The notes beneath the pieces were generated by a model. It was not told the DNA's origin. It did no database searches and saw only the letters and a list, made by a program, of their open reading frames with translations. DNA of 64,000 nt, taken from NCBI RefSeq assembly GCF_050908995.1, contig NC_135127.1, forward strand, positions 12,852,001 through 12,916,000, written 5' to 3'. The stretch comes from Andrena cerasifolii (lineage: Eukaryota; Arthropoda; Insecta; Hymenoptera; Andrenidae). Positions 1-12,900 of this stretch are shown here, piece by piece (positions within the stretch are counted from its first letter, which is position 1; each line of letters begins with the position of its first letter). The position numbers were made by a program, and so were the translations under genes.

Positions 1-401
1 GCGAACGATGTTAAGAATAAATTCTATCACTGTAAACGGTGATATCGACAAAAAGAAGGAAGTGGAAGGCTTGGATAGAATATATTAAACGACAATAAAT
101 ATAATAATGTAATGTATTGCCACTAGAATACACTTTTTAAGAATACCCGCGTCAATAAACTCATCGTTAATGTTAATTTAGATACTTAATGTTTCACATT
201 GAAACAAGAAGAAAATAGAGGTTAGAAATGAATAGAGAACTAGAAGCCCCAGAAAGAAGAGACTAATAAAAATATAGAAGAAAAGCGTTGGAGAAATTGC
301 ATTACAAAATATCATAGAGCTTTCCTTGAACGTGTGTATGGTGTGTACGCAGGAGTGAGAGAAAGGAAAACATACAGTAAACTGAGTAAACGAACGTGCG
401 T

Positions 402-403
<2 letters not shown>

Positions 404-448
<45 letters not shown>
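404..448. repeat. (AG)n microsatellite
   Basis: An uninterrupted AG dinucleotide run of about 45 bp. It lies roughly 470 bp upstream of the tetraspanin start codon, just before the proposed promoter. Serine/leucine-rich reading frames across it are artefacts of the repeat. Confidence 0.95.
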
Positions 449-449
<1 letters not shown>

Positions 450-517
450 AAAAGGAAGGATATACTGTGAGCGTGAAGGATAGAGAAGGACACAAGGGAG
501 TGAAAGAAAGAGAGACA

Positions 518-564
518 TATATAGGCAGCTAGTGACTAGAGTGGGAGGATGTTGAATGACGTCA
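518..564 (+). promoter_or_regulatory. Candidate tetraspanin promoter: TATA-like box and CRE octamer
   Basis: TATATA lies at 518-523, and the perfect palindromic cAMP-response octamer TGACGTCA at 557-564. Both precede the tetraspanin ATG at 921 in the same direction. If the TATA-like box is used, transcription would start near 550 and leave a 5' UTR of about 370 nt. The motifs are visible; their use as a promoter is inference, and TATATA is common in AT-rich DNA. Confidence 0.35.
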
Positions 565-920
565 CAGGCTGCAGCTTCAAGAAGGTTTAAACGACAGAAG
601 TAGGCTGTTCTTCGTAGCTTGCACTCGCGATAACGAGGAACGCCGGACGGACGGTTCGCAGCACTCGCATTAGTCGCATCTCGTATCCCACGACAGTCGC
701 CTCTAAACCGTCGCGTGGAATGGACCGGCATTTCTCCCTCGTCGACGTGCAGTCACGATATTGAATAACTGCGAGGCGAGGAACGTCTCTAACCCGTGCA
801 TTGGCGTTCCACCGAGCACGAACGGTCCCCATCAGCTCGTGGAATCGTGCATTTCCCACATAAAGCCTCCCGTAAAGCAACCTAACCAAGTATCGCGTGT
901 TACATACCGTTCGAAGGAAA

Positions 921-3900
921 ATGGTGCTTTCGGAATGTTATGGGTTCGTCAGATACGCACTGTTCTGCATCAACCTCGTGTTTTGGGTAAGTTAGTAACG
1001 GGGCGGGCACCAGAGAGTAGAACTCGTTAGAACGCGCAATCATCTAATCGCTGTTTGTAATTGCGCTGCACCCCTTCCTGTTTTCTCTCACGTATACCCG
1101 ATGGCTTTACTGCAGCCTGCAGCCCCCCATGAAGTTATCTGCATTTCCAGCCCATACGCAGTGTTTATTTAGGTGCATTGATAAATGTTCGAAACGATTG
1201 TAATCAGGAGATTTGAAAGAAACTGACGCGTATGGAAACGTTAGATTAATGAAATTATTCCACCTCGCCGAATCATAAGGGGGTAGCTTTTAATGTAGCG
1301 TGTGTGACCGTTATAAGTATATGCGAGCGACCCGTGTGTATAACGATGTGCGCATAACTTGGTTCAATAAACTTCTTAAATATTATGCACGTATGTGTGG
1401 AAAGTAGCACTTGCTATGCAGAATTGAATTATTAGTGATAAATTTTGAATAACTTACATCGATATATCAATGCTTAACAGTAGCATTTAAACGGCATGTG
1501 TATTTTTAAGATTTCTTTCGAGTACGTTCATTTTGATTTTCCACTGTTTATATATTAGGGAAAAATATTTAAAATATTTTCAGCACCGCTGATAACGTTG
1601 GCCGCATCGTTCTGCACAGACGCGTTACCCGAGTGACCTCCAATTTATCACAAAACGCGAACTTGTTTCTAAAGACAATGAATACTCTCCGTTCTCATAA
1701 CGTAATTGGATAAATTGAAGCAGTATCACGTTAAGGAGAAATTTCGCCACTCGTTACAATAAAGTCGAGAGTTATCTACGCTTCCCCCCTTGCGCTTTAA
1801 ACGAGTCAGTTGAGCAGGCCACTGGAGCCGTTCTTCGTGTAATATCCTACTTTTACCAGGATTTCTGATTCTCACGCAACATTCTTCCGAATATTTATAA
1901 TCCCATTGTCACGGATGAAGCATGAATCTCGTGAAAATAGTCAGGTACCTATAGGTAAAAACGGAAACTTTGGAGTAGGACAACCCATTTCCCGTGGGCA
2001 CGTGTGACCTTAGAGATTTCTTCTCCTAGATCACTGCTTCACTGTTTTGTCCCCGAAGGCAATGTACTTTCTTCTAGCCCAGCTGAATCGATTGCATCTA
2101 AATAGGTACGCTGGGCTTTTCAAATTCTCACAATGTAAATCTACGCGCTAAACCTCAACCTTACCTATTTATACTATAATGTAGATCGCCTACTAAAACG
2201 ATCGAATTCCGTTGCGGAGCTTTTATACGGTTAATCGCGTCTTTCAATTATCATTTAACTAATCGTTGGAAACGCCTTCTATCGAGAGCGAAGAAAAAGG
2301 CGCACTGTAATTAGCGGAGTAATTTCTCGCGAGCCGTCGCGAACCTCCTTTAATTAGCGTGTCGCAGTTTTCCAGCGTAGAGCACGTTAATTTGAGAGGG
2401 CAGCTGAATCGATTGTATCTGGGTGGTGCGTACATCTCTGATTAATCACTGCCTGCCCTAAATTTCCGTCATTTAGATTGTCATAATCGATTCAGTTCGT
2501 GCGATCTAATCACCCCGCAACCGAAACATCTCCACGCGTGCTCTATGAGAACTTATTAATCTTTCGGTTACTGGAGATTATCAAGAAGCTACACGCGAGT
2601 CTTGTTCTTTCAGTGACTAATTTTAAGAGCACACATCACTTTTAACAACATCCTGGAAACCAAGAGTGACTCAGGCGCATTTTGTGTTTTTAAACTGCAT
2701 GGCATCGGCGGCGCGGAATGACTGATGCGCATTTGCATAAACTTTTTGCTGAGGGATTAACAATAGCGCTTGTGTCAGCATCGGGTCTAGCTTGAAAATG
2801 TTGAACGCAGGGAATAAGTACGTTTAAATATAGAATTCCAGTCAGGGAGCGAATATGTTCTTCCTACGATCTCGCGGCCTACACTGCGGCCCAGTTACGA
2901 CTCGCACAGATACGCGTGTCCATTTTCATCGGTATGTCTGATCCCCGATTACGTTCGAAAGTGCGGGCGATAGAAGAATGGAGCACAGATCCAGCCGCCG
3001 ATGCTCCAAAAAACTGCATTCGAAAATAAAATCGCGCTCGCAGTCGTTGAACTTGGCATAGTTGGCACCGAATAAGGGTGCCAAATGCTTTCACGGAAAA
3101 ACGACGATGCGTGCCGTTTAGCCCATCTATTTTATACTATGATTCAATTTCGCAGATTCTAGAGAACGCAACGGGGTTTGATAGACCCAAAAATACAGCT
3201 TACTTATCGCTTTAGTAGTTTATCATTCCAACAGTCCATTCGAAAGGGATCGAGGATGGATATGTAAATATCGATTTGTAGCGATATTCCGTTTGCATAT
3301 CTTGGTGATTGAATAGCGAAATCGTGCCACTCAAAGGGGTGCTGACATCAAACGAGCCGCGCGCGTATTTGTATTATCTTGTCCGCATTACCTGCGACAG
3401 TGTGTTGGATCCATGCTCGCACAGCAAGTAGCACGCAAACGTTACACGCGCGGTTAACTAGTATCTAGTTTTACTCTTCTATAAGCACAGTTAGCCGCAG
3501 TCGTTTAAGTGGTTAATCTTTAATAAGCGTGGGCAGCACTTTGTGCAAGTAAATGTCATTGGGCTCACAGTTTAGTAACTGTAGCTATCTGTGAATTCGC
3601 TAACAAAGATGGAGATAAACAAACCCGAAGCTGTATTATGCGATTGGTGATTTTACAGAACCGCTTCGAAATTGAATCGCAGTAAAGAAATATTTAAATG
3701 TTAATAGAAAATAGCAGCGATTTATGTAACACATATTGAAATTCATCGTACGCCTGTAGATTACGAAATGTATGCGTTTGAATGCATTATGTATGTGGCC
3801 TAAATGTTAGAGCGTTGCGGACCCTTTTGTGGGAATGGGATTCGAAGGGGAGATATGACAATCCATATGTTTAATATTTTTGGGGCCATTCATTATGATA

Positions 3901-6293
3901 TATCGTTTTGAGACTCGATGTAAGCCACGTTATATCGAATATTCAATATTCTTTTCACTCCCATCTCCTTGATTTGCTGCCGCTATGTTTGATGTCTGAT
4001 CGCATCCGTGCGGAATCCGTTCGGCTCGGCTCATGGACTTCTTGCATCTGTTTTTACATAAGCATTTGCGGCTCGCGAGCGAGGCGAGACGCGCCAAGAA
4101 TACAGGAAGTCCTCTGTTTGAAAGGCATGCCTACATCGGGGATTACACGTTGTCGAGTGGAAGTCACGATTCACTCTGCCCGGCTTAACCCACTGAACCC
4201 TTCCTCTTCGATCCTCCGAGCCCTTTGCTCCGCCGTGTAAACACAGATTTCACCGTGTTGAATAAGCCGAGGCAGGGCGAACCTTCGAGAAGACCCGTCG
4301 CGCTGGGAATAATCTAATCCATTTGTTGGCTTTATCGTGGGTAACGCGGCGGCGTATCTTGTAGATAGATATGTACTTACATATCTTGTTCCTTGCGTTG
4401 TTTATTACTGCTTCTGTTCTGGTAGCCAGGATGTAGTGGACGTAGGAGGTCTCTCGGAGTAGCGATCAGTCTCCGTAGCTGAAACTCAAGGGGATTCAGC
4501 CGAAGACCTGTTAAATCTGAGAATCCAGATTTAGTCCCCACTTAGTCCACCAATTTATTGAAAGTCCTGGAGTAGATTACATCCGTTGCGTCGCCAAGGA
4601 GGCATCTGAAATGTTCCCGGAGTCATTCAAGTTACAACTTTCGGGACAAAAGATTTACAACGGCTATAAAGGAGGCCGGAGGAGAGCCGGGGAAAGACCA
4701 CGCGCTTGCACATGGAAATGCTCGCATCTGGTGGACAGGCCATTGAAAAGGGCACCACCCTGTGCCCGGCCTGTCCATTTCGCAAGAATGCTTCATTATT
4801 TTTCCATATTGTGCATTGTGAGCGGCGCTTAAGCCGTGAACCAGAATACTCGTCCCCCTGCTTTCTCTGTTTCAATAGGGCTAAAAAGGTCAGGTATATT
4901 TTTGCACGGCAAAGTAGGAAGAGGATGTTTCGCGTGCACAATGCGTCGTTTGCGTCCACTGCGTTACACTCCCTTCGAGAACTTGAAAACTTGGAGTCTT
5001 AGAATCTCTGAAATCCATCTGTCGTCAGAGTGACTATCAACTACTTACATACTGGCATTTAGCCGCGATGTTTTAAAATGAACGTACCAGCAGAAAGTAG
5101 AACGTTTGCTCTTTAATTTTCAGGCTGTGGGTCTAGCAGCGGTGGTTGTGTCAGTATGGCTACTGACGGATCAGACGTTGCTGATGTCCCTCGTGCAGGA
5201 GCAGCACAATTTCTACGACGGCCTGTACATCCTCCTCTGCGCCGGCGTCATCATGCTGATAGTCACGTTTCTGGGCTGCTGCGGCGCTTTCCGTGAATCC
5301 CAGTGCATGCTGGTCGCCTTCTTCAGCTGCCTCCTGGTGGTTATCGTCGCCCAGATCGCAGCCGGGGCCTGGCTGTACAGCAACAGCTACCGCCTCGAGG
5401 AGCTGGTCAAGTCTTCCGTGATAAATACCGTTAAGGTACCAGGTTACCAGGCTCGATTGCCGAGCGGCTGAACGCTCCTGGAACTACCTGTTAAGGGACT
5501 GTCTAATTACCATGTAGTCGTCTCTCCATAGTCGGGTGTCTATAATTAGTCTATTCGTCTCTGCGAGCCCTGCTATCTGGTCAGACGCCTATAATTCCTC
5601 CATTCATCCTCCCGAATTAGACACTCGCTCAAGTTGCCGTACATTTAGCTTCTTTTCCACGCTGGATGATCGTTGCACGTTTATTCTAACCACTTCATTG
5701 AATTAGGGCCTTCTATTTTGCTCTGGTGTTGGACCGTAGCATTCTATTTCGTTTTAGAATAAATATGGGGACGACACTTCGTACACAGAAGCCATGGACA
5801 CGTTTCAATCTGATCTTGGATGCTGCGGAGCTAATGGCCCAGCGGATTGGACTGGCAGCAAATACGCGACCAAAGACCCATTGATTCCTGTCAGTTTGAC
5901 TGTCTCCGGAGACGTGAACAACATGTACAAAGTACCCGAATCCTGCTGCAAGGACAAAGAAAGCGCTGACTGCAAGCTGGCTCGGAACATGAAGGTCGCG
6001 AGCGTGATTAGCCCAGCGATTTATAGCGAGGTAATCTCTTTCGCCTTTATATTGCGGTATCATGATACTCTTTGCTCACCAGTGGAATCACGGCTGGAAG
6101 CACGAGCTCCAACGACTCTTATACCATTCTTCTTGTGCAGGGTTGCGTGGGCAAGCTGATAGACGCATTGAACAACCAAAAGAACATCATCATAGGCGTT
6201 GCTGCGGGGATCGGCATCTTGGAGCTCCTCGGCCTGATATTCGCTCTGATCCTATGCTGCGCGATCGGGTCGTCCGACCGGTACAAAGCTTGA
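921..6293 (+). CDS. Tetraspanin family membrane protein (4 coding exons)
   Basis: Coding exons are 921-986, 5124-5435, 5758-6030 and 6141-6293 (stop TGA). All junctions are phase 0 with GT-AG borders, giving about 267 residues. Four hydrophobic segments lie near residues 11-36, 55-77, 84-108 and 235-258. The small loop follows the first segment, and a large extracellular loop of about 120 residues lies between segments 3 and 4. That loop carries the diagnostic CCG motif (in LGCCGANG) and PESCCK, and has six cysteines in all, so three disulfides are expected. Tetraspanins organise membrane microdomains with integrins and receptors and do no catalysis. The N-terminus MVLSECYGFVRYALF is typical, with a juxtamembrane Cys suited to palmitoylation. 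The first intron is 4.1 kb. I cannot assign which insect tetraspanin this is. Confidence 0.93.
987..5123 (+). other. Tetraspanin intron 1 (no gene seen)
   Basis: This intron starts GTAAGT after a TTTTGG exon end and finishes with a TTTTCAG acceptor. It is AT-rich on the left and more mixed toward 4000-5000. No reading frame in it looks conserved. A short inverted repeat (GTGGACAGGCC at about 4732 against GGCCTGTCC at about 4768) could form a local hairpin. Long first introns often hold enhancers, but nothing specific is recognisable. Confidence 0.7.
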
Positions 6294-6920
6294 ATCGGCT
6301 AAGTTTCGAGCGTTCACTGTACGATCTACGATCCTTCCTTGCGCCACATATCGCCGTGACACAATCTTCTAAACGGTAACATGATTACGATCTTTGTGCC
6401 AATCCCAATAAGTTTCCTCGTGTCTGTCTCTAGACTGTAACTGGAATGAGAAAGAAGTTTCCTGAGCCCCGGCCGAGACTTTCAAATCGAATCTTGAGCG
6501 CTGGCGCGATGCTCCGGCGTGCGGTTTCAGTATCGGGCACTGTGTATGGTCCAGGCTCATTGGACGTTGTATTATGATCCTGCTCAGGGACAGAAGTGAC
6601 ATTCTTTTTACAAACATATTTTACATGTTTATAATTTCCTTTATATACATGTACGTTTTAACATATTTTACACGCTCATTGACATTGGTATCTATGAATT
6701 TTTGAGGAGGAGAAAAAAAAAGATTCGCTACGTTCATTCTTGAGGAAGATGTGTATTTAGTTTTTTACTGCCAAATGCTCTTTTCATCTACATCTCTTTC
6801 CATGCTAAAGACTTACACGAACGAGCATTTAATGTTATACAGAGTACCTATATGATTTACATTTTTATTAGGCCAAAGTAGTACACCAAACTAACATTAA
6901 TGGGTAAAAGAGAGAAAGAG

Positions 6921-6954
6921 TGAGTGTGTGTGTGTGTGTGTGCGCGCGCGCGTG
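6921..6954. repeat. (GT)n-(GC)n microsatellite
   Basis: A GT dinucleotide run passes directly into a GC run, a purine-pyrimidine alternating tract of about 34 bp. It lies about 630 bp downstream of the tetraspanin stop codon. Alternating tracts like this can adopt left-handed DNA, but no function can be claimed. Confidence 0.9.
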
Positions 6955-7301
6955 TGAAAGAGAGGGAGCGAGAGATTTGTGCGAGCAATGATTCAACAAT
7001 TCTTGTTGCGACTGGTATATTCCCTAAGGAAACTTTGTACAGTTTTGAGTATCCTTTGATTCGATTCATTTCATTCTACTCTCTAAACGGCGGTATGATA
7101 GTTTGTATCTTTTCTGTGCAAGCGCAACAGAGTGTTTTCTATACGTCAATTTGTATTTATACAGTTTTTTGGAAACATTTTCGACGTCTTTGAGTTACTT
7201 TGGACACGCGACGAGTAGTTTTAAAAAGAATCACACCGAACCTGAAATTCATCCGTTACCAGCAATATACCAGTTTTAACATACGTGCATACATGTATAC
7301 A

Positions 7302-7338
<37 letters not shown>

Positions 7339-7350
7339 ATATATATATAA
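7302..7350. repeat. (AT)n tract with GTAT interruptions
   Basis: An alternating A/T dinucleotide tract with short ATGT interruptions, in the AT-rich DNA downstream of the tetraspanin gene. Confidence 0.85.
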
Positions 7351-9419
7351 TATAGCATCCTTATGCTATAGAGCATTCTTTAATGCTCTGATAAGATCGA
7401 TCTGATAATTAATATTGATGTCCAAATGAGATTATATATTATTGTAAGAACGCTACCATGCGGTTTGGTCTCTTGTAGCGTTATAGTCTATGTATGTTAT
7501 CTTTAAAACGGAAGAGAGTGACAGGCTTTTAAGAGAGAGGATATAACTAAACAGAAGCAACTATGTTTTATAAGGTCGGGAATATTGGTGTTCAATTGCT
7601 TTCGCGAAATTCCATGGCAGCTATTCATTCGGAAATTCAAACCATTCGCTGACATAATGTAACAAATTCAAATGTAATATTGGATCAGAATCGCTGCTAT
7701 GCGTTCAAAAGTCGTACCTCGAAGAAACTAATGCTCCTAGAACGATCTGCCAAACGATTGTTCATTTCGGAGCAACTAGCAGCAGTTGCTTCGGGGATAG
7801 TTTTGTCTTACAGGCGTGATCACCATATTTCACGATGAACGTTTCATAAATAATTGTTCATCCAAAATGTTCATCGTCAAATGACTCAGCGTAGACTGAA
7901 CGGAAACAGATCTTTGCACGTAATTACATCGTGGGTGATGAGTATGGTACAAAAAATTGTGGAAATATTTAAAATCTCGTTTTTCTTCGCATGTGTTTCA
8001 AATGAAAACGTATGGAGTGAAAATTATAGCGAAAAGTCTAGTCTGTAAAGATTGAATTCCTAATATATCGAATTCATTTCGCCTTAAGATTAACATGTTG
8101 CTTAGCAATTCTCCGCCGCATTACTAGATTAACGAACCAGTATATTATGCGACAGACTTCATTTTACGAGAGTATGTATGAATTTTCTTAAGACTGTTGA
8201 GACAAATCAAATTCGTTACCAGGCGAATGTAAGTGGTAGGCAACATGCTAAGTGACTGCTTTGCTGTAATGTTATTTTACACGTATCTTCCTTCCGTTTT
8301 CTACGAAACGATAATCCTGTACATTGTTCGTTACACGTGACGATAGTATGTATCGTCATTTCTATCAACCAGGAATTCTTAAATTAACATACTTCGCAAC
8401 GTCATTCTATCTAACGATCACCAGTATTCTTTTGTGATCGTAGTGTCTGAAAAATTCTGATTAAATATAGTCGTCTCTATGCATATATACGATATATATA
8501 TATATATGTGTATCTCATCAGATACGTGTGTAAAATAATACTATTTAAGTATGTAGAAACGTTAATCGAGTATAAAGAAAAAGAAAGAGGATCGCCAAAC
8601 GAGTACCCTGCAAAATCTTTCGATATTAATTACGGGTTTTATAGTTTCCGATCGTTGAGCGACTTTGTAAATGGCCAAGATATTTGCGTGAATTATCATA
8701 AGTTAAGTTCTCGTAAGCTAAGTTCCAAATGTGTGTATCCTTTCAATATATGTACTCGATTTTCGATCCGCGAATAAGTTATGTACACTTGAAAGTTATT
8801 CGATTATTCGTCAACCATTTATGTGGAGCAAGATACTATTTTTCTATAAGAAAAAGAATGCGGAGTTTTCGAGGATTAGGGGGAAATTAAATTTAGCTAA
8901 TTAAACGATTGGAATCGTATTAAGGATTTGGATGATAATAGATTTCAAAAGAATGTATCGTACTAGAATCCAAAGTTACATTATCGTCTATAACATTTCC
9001 AATGGTCTTTTGGTTGCGGAATTTTGTAATGTTTTACAGGCTTTGCTGCTGTACTTTAAAGTTTAAACACTACTATGTACAATTTAATTCTAATTAATTA
9101 ATGATTCTTCTCAAACATGCTTATACACTGTACACATAATGTATAATTATTAAGACGACGCACCGAAATTTCTTCGTCGGGAATCTACTCTGCCCTATGC
9201 ACTTTTCAATATTTATGTAATAGCGAATGGTATTACTTTTGCCATATTCTACGAATTTACGGACAGAATGAGACACGGACGGGCTTATTTGCGACTTATG
9301 TATGTTAAACAAGTAAATGTTATAAATGATGTTCAAAGAGTTGAATATACACTTATTGGAACAACTCGAAGTTGGTCCCATTACTATTTAGTAACTATTA
9401 ACTCTTCAGATTAATTATT

Positions 9420-9906
9420 ATTACTTTACCACTGATTACTTTCCTCTGTGAGTCTATGATATCTGCAATTATTTCTGGTATAATTAATTAGTTATTAACA
9501 GCACCTTGGCTTGGTTAAAACAAAGCACGACGTCATTCTTAATAGATACTCATGTTTTTTTTTTTAATAAATTACCTACTTTCTGCGAATTATTTATGTA
9601 CTTTTACAGTTGTATTTCAAAATATAATTCTGTGACTTATTTATACGAAACATTCGAACGTTTCAGTCTGCAATAAATAGGATTTAAACGAATATGATAG
9701 TTGCGTTCGCGTTATATTTCTGCATATACCGACCCGACCCCCTTTATAAATGTGTAAATGGAATTGTCACGAAGAATCTTAAAAATAATTAAGAAGCAAA
9801 AGCAAATAAATGGCAGGCTCATGAACGTTTTAAAAATCGTTTAATAATTATTCACTTTTACGTAAAATATCTAAATACTCTATTAGTTTATCATTCGTTA
9901 AGAAAA
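9420..9906 (+). repeat. Decayed copy of the ~750 bp satellite
   Basis: Several stretches match the clean satellite units to the right in the same order, though diverged. Examples are an ATTACTTTCCT block, TAATTAATTAGTTATTAACAG, and a TTTTACAGTTGTATTTCA block matching the units' TTTTGCAGTTTCATCT. This is probably an old edge unit. The boundaries are approximate. Confidence 0.6.
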
Positions 9907-12900
9907 TTATCTTAAGCAGCTAGTGACTTTACCGACCATTTGGCTATTCTGACCAGGAAATTCGCCCGAGTTAATAGGAGTACATGATACTAGAAGAGGT
10001 GGCACGGTCGAGTTGTGCGAGAGAGAGAGAGAGCTAGCGCGTGCGACAAGGAGGGAGATAGCTGAAGCGTGCGCGAGGGAGAGCGCTAGCGTGCGCGACA
10101 AGGAGGGAGATAGAAATATTACGCAGTCACTGGAAATTCACTAATTTCTCATTTCCTGCGAATATTTTATGAACTTTTAGAGTCGCCTCTCAAAGAATAG
10201 ACCCTTGGCTACTTTCCTATGTGATCTTTGCGCAGATTTTGATTACAATTAATTAGTTATTAACGGTTCTTTGAGACGATGACGAGAACAATGGCGCGGT
10301 CCTATATAGGCACTCAAGCTTCGTCGATTGTTGGTGCATTTTCTAGACGTAATTTATCAACTTTTGCAGTTTCATCTTACAGTATGGACCCTTGGCTACT
10401 TTCCTACGTGATAGTTGTAATGATTCCGATTACAATTAAGCAGCTATGAAGAGTTTTTGGACAGAGATACAAGTCTCTCGCCGCGGTTAGTGAATGCATA
10501 CTTTGTTTAAGGATTTTCGATCTTTTCAAAATGATTTATACATTTGTACAGCTGGATTTGAGACTATAGTGTTGTGACAACGTTCAGTAATCACTCGTAT
10601 GCGTTTTATTTACGAATCGATACATAGTTACTAGTAAAAAAGCCTTTTATATAGGTTACATTACCGTCCGCGATCCCTACATTATCCACAAGAAGTTCCC
10701 GAGTGTGCTGTTTGGACCAGGAAATTCGCCGAGGTAATAGGAGTACATGATACTAAAAGAGGTGGCACGGCCGAGCTGTGCGAGAGAGAGCGCTAGCGTG
10801 TGCGACAAGGAGGGAGATAGGTGGAGCGTGCGAGAGAGAGCGCTAGTGTGCGCGACAAGGAGGGAGATAGAAATATTACGCAGTCACTGGAAATTCACTA
10901 ATTTCTCATTTCCTGCGAATATTTTATGAACTTTTAGAGTCGCCTCTCAAAGAATAGACCCTTGGCTACTTTCCTATGTGATCGTTGCGCAGATTTTGAT
11001 TACAATTAATTAGTTATTAACGGTTCTTTGAGACGATGACGAGAACAATGGCGCCGTCCTATGTAGGCACTCAAGCTTCGTCGATTGTTGGTGCATTTTC
11101 TAGATGTAATTTATCAACTTTTGCAGTTTCATCTTACAGTATGGACCCTTGGCTACTTTCCTACGTGATAGTTGTAATGATTCCGATTACAATTAAGCAG
11201 CTATGAAGTGGTTTTGGACAGAGTTAGCAGTCTCTCGCCGCGGTTAGTGAATGCATACTTTGTTCAAGGATTTTCGATCTTTTCAAAATGATTTATACAT
11301 TTGTACAGCTGGATTTGAGACTATAGTGTTGTGACAACGTTCAGTAATCACTCGTATGCGTTTTATATACGAATCGATACATAGTTACTAATAAAAAAGC
11401 CTTTTATATAGGTTACATTACCGACCGCGATCCCTACATTATCCCCGAGTTGGCTGTTTGGACCAGGAAATTCGCCCGAGTTAATAGGAGCACATGATAC
11501 TAAAAGAGGTGGCACGGCCGAGCTGTGCGAGAGAGAGCGCTAGCGTGTGCGACAAGGAGGGAGATAGGTGGAGCGTGCGAGAGAGAGCGCTAGTGTGCGC
11601 GACAAGGAGGGAGATAGAAATATTACGCAGTCACTGGAAATTCACTAATTTCTCATTTCCTGCGAATATTTTATGAACTTTTAGAGTCGCCTCTCAAAGA
11701 ATAGACCCTTGGCTACTTTCCTATGTGATCGTTGCGCAGATTTTGATTACAATTAATTAGTTATTAACGGTTCTTTGAGACGATGACGAGAACAATGGCG
11801 CCGTCCTATGTAGGCACTCAAGCTTCGTCGATTGTTGGTGCATTTTCTAGATGTAATTTATCAACTTTTGCAGTTTCATCTTACAGTATGGACCCTTGGC
11901 TACTTTCCTACGTGATAGTTGTAATGATTCCGATTACAATTAAGCAGCTATGAAGAGTTTTTGGACAGAGTTACCAGTCTCTCGCCGCGGTCTTATGTAG
12001 GCACTCAAGCTTCGTCGATTGTTGATGCATTTTCTAGATGTAATTTATCAACTTTTGCAGTTTCATCTTACAGTATGGACCCTTGGCTACTTTCCTACGT
12101 GATAGTTGTAATGATTCCGATTACAATTAAGCAGCTATGAAGTGGTTTTGGACAGAGTTAGCAGTCTCTCGCCGCGGTTAGTGAATGCATACTTTGTTCA
12201 AGGATTTTCGATCTTTTCAAAATGATTTATACATTTGTACAGCTGGATTTGAGACTATAGTGTTGTGACAACGTTCAGTAACCACTCGTATGCGTTTTAT
12301 TTACGAATCGATACATAGTTACTAATAAAAAAGCCTTTTATATAGGTTAGATTACCCACCGCGATCCCTACATTATCCACAAGAAGTTCCCGAGTGTGCT
12401 GTTTGGACCAGGAAATTCGCCGAGTTAATAGGAATACATGATACTAAAAGAGGTGGCACGGCTGAGCTGAGCGAGAGAGAAAGGAATAGTGTGCGACAAG
12501 GAGGGAGATAGAAATATTACGCAATCACTGGAAATTCACTAATTTCTCATTTCCTGCGAATATTTTATGAACTTTTAGAGTCGCCTCTCAAAGAATAGAC
12601 CCTTGGCTACTTTCCTATGTGATCGTTGCGCAGATTTTGATTACAATTAATTAGTTATTAACGGTTCTTTGAGACGATGACGAGAACAATGGCGCCGTCC
12701 TATGTAGGCACTCAAGCTTCGTCGATTGTTGGTGCATTTTCTAGATGTAATTTATCAACTTTTGCAGTTTCATCTTACAGTATGGACCCTTGGCTACTTT
12801 CCTACGTGATAGTTGTAATGATTCCGATTACAATTAAGCAGCTATGAAGAGTTTTTGGACAGAGTTACCAGTCTCTCGCCGCGGTCTTATGTAGGCACTC

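Larger units (their letters stand above)
6294..9420. other. Tetraspanin 3' flank / AT-rich intergenic DNA
   Basis: No coding region is supported here. The first part should be the tetraspanin 3' UTR, but I see no convincing AATAAA signal soon after the stop, so its end is undefined. The stretch contains a (GT)n/(CG)n tract at 6921-6954 and an alternating AT tract around 7302-7350. The small frames are AT-rich and look random. Confidence 0.6.

Noticed and set aside
178..731. Ser/Leu-rich frames on the - strand
   Set aside because: They read through the (AG)n microsatellite in several frames and have no other support.
10747..11676. Repeated 60-codon frame MILKEVARPSCARES... in the satellite (also at 63303-63485)
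   Set aside because: It recurs only because the DNA unit repeats. Other units break or shorten it, and it spans a GAGAGA-type simple sequence. No domain is seen.
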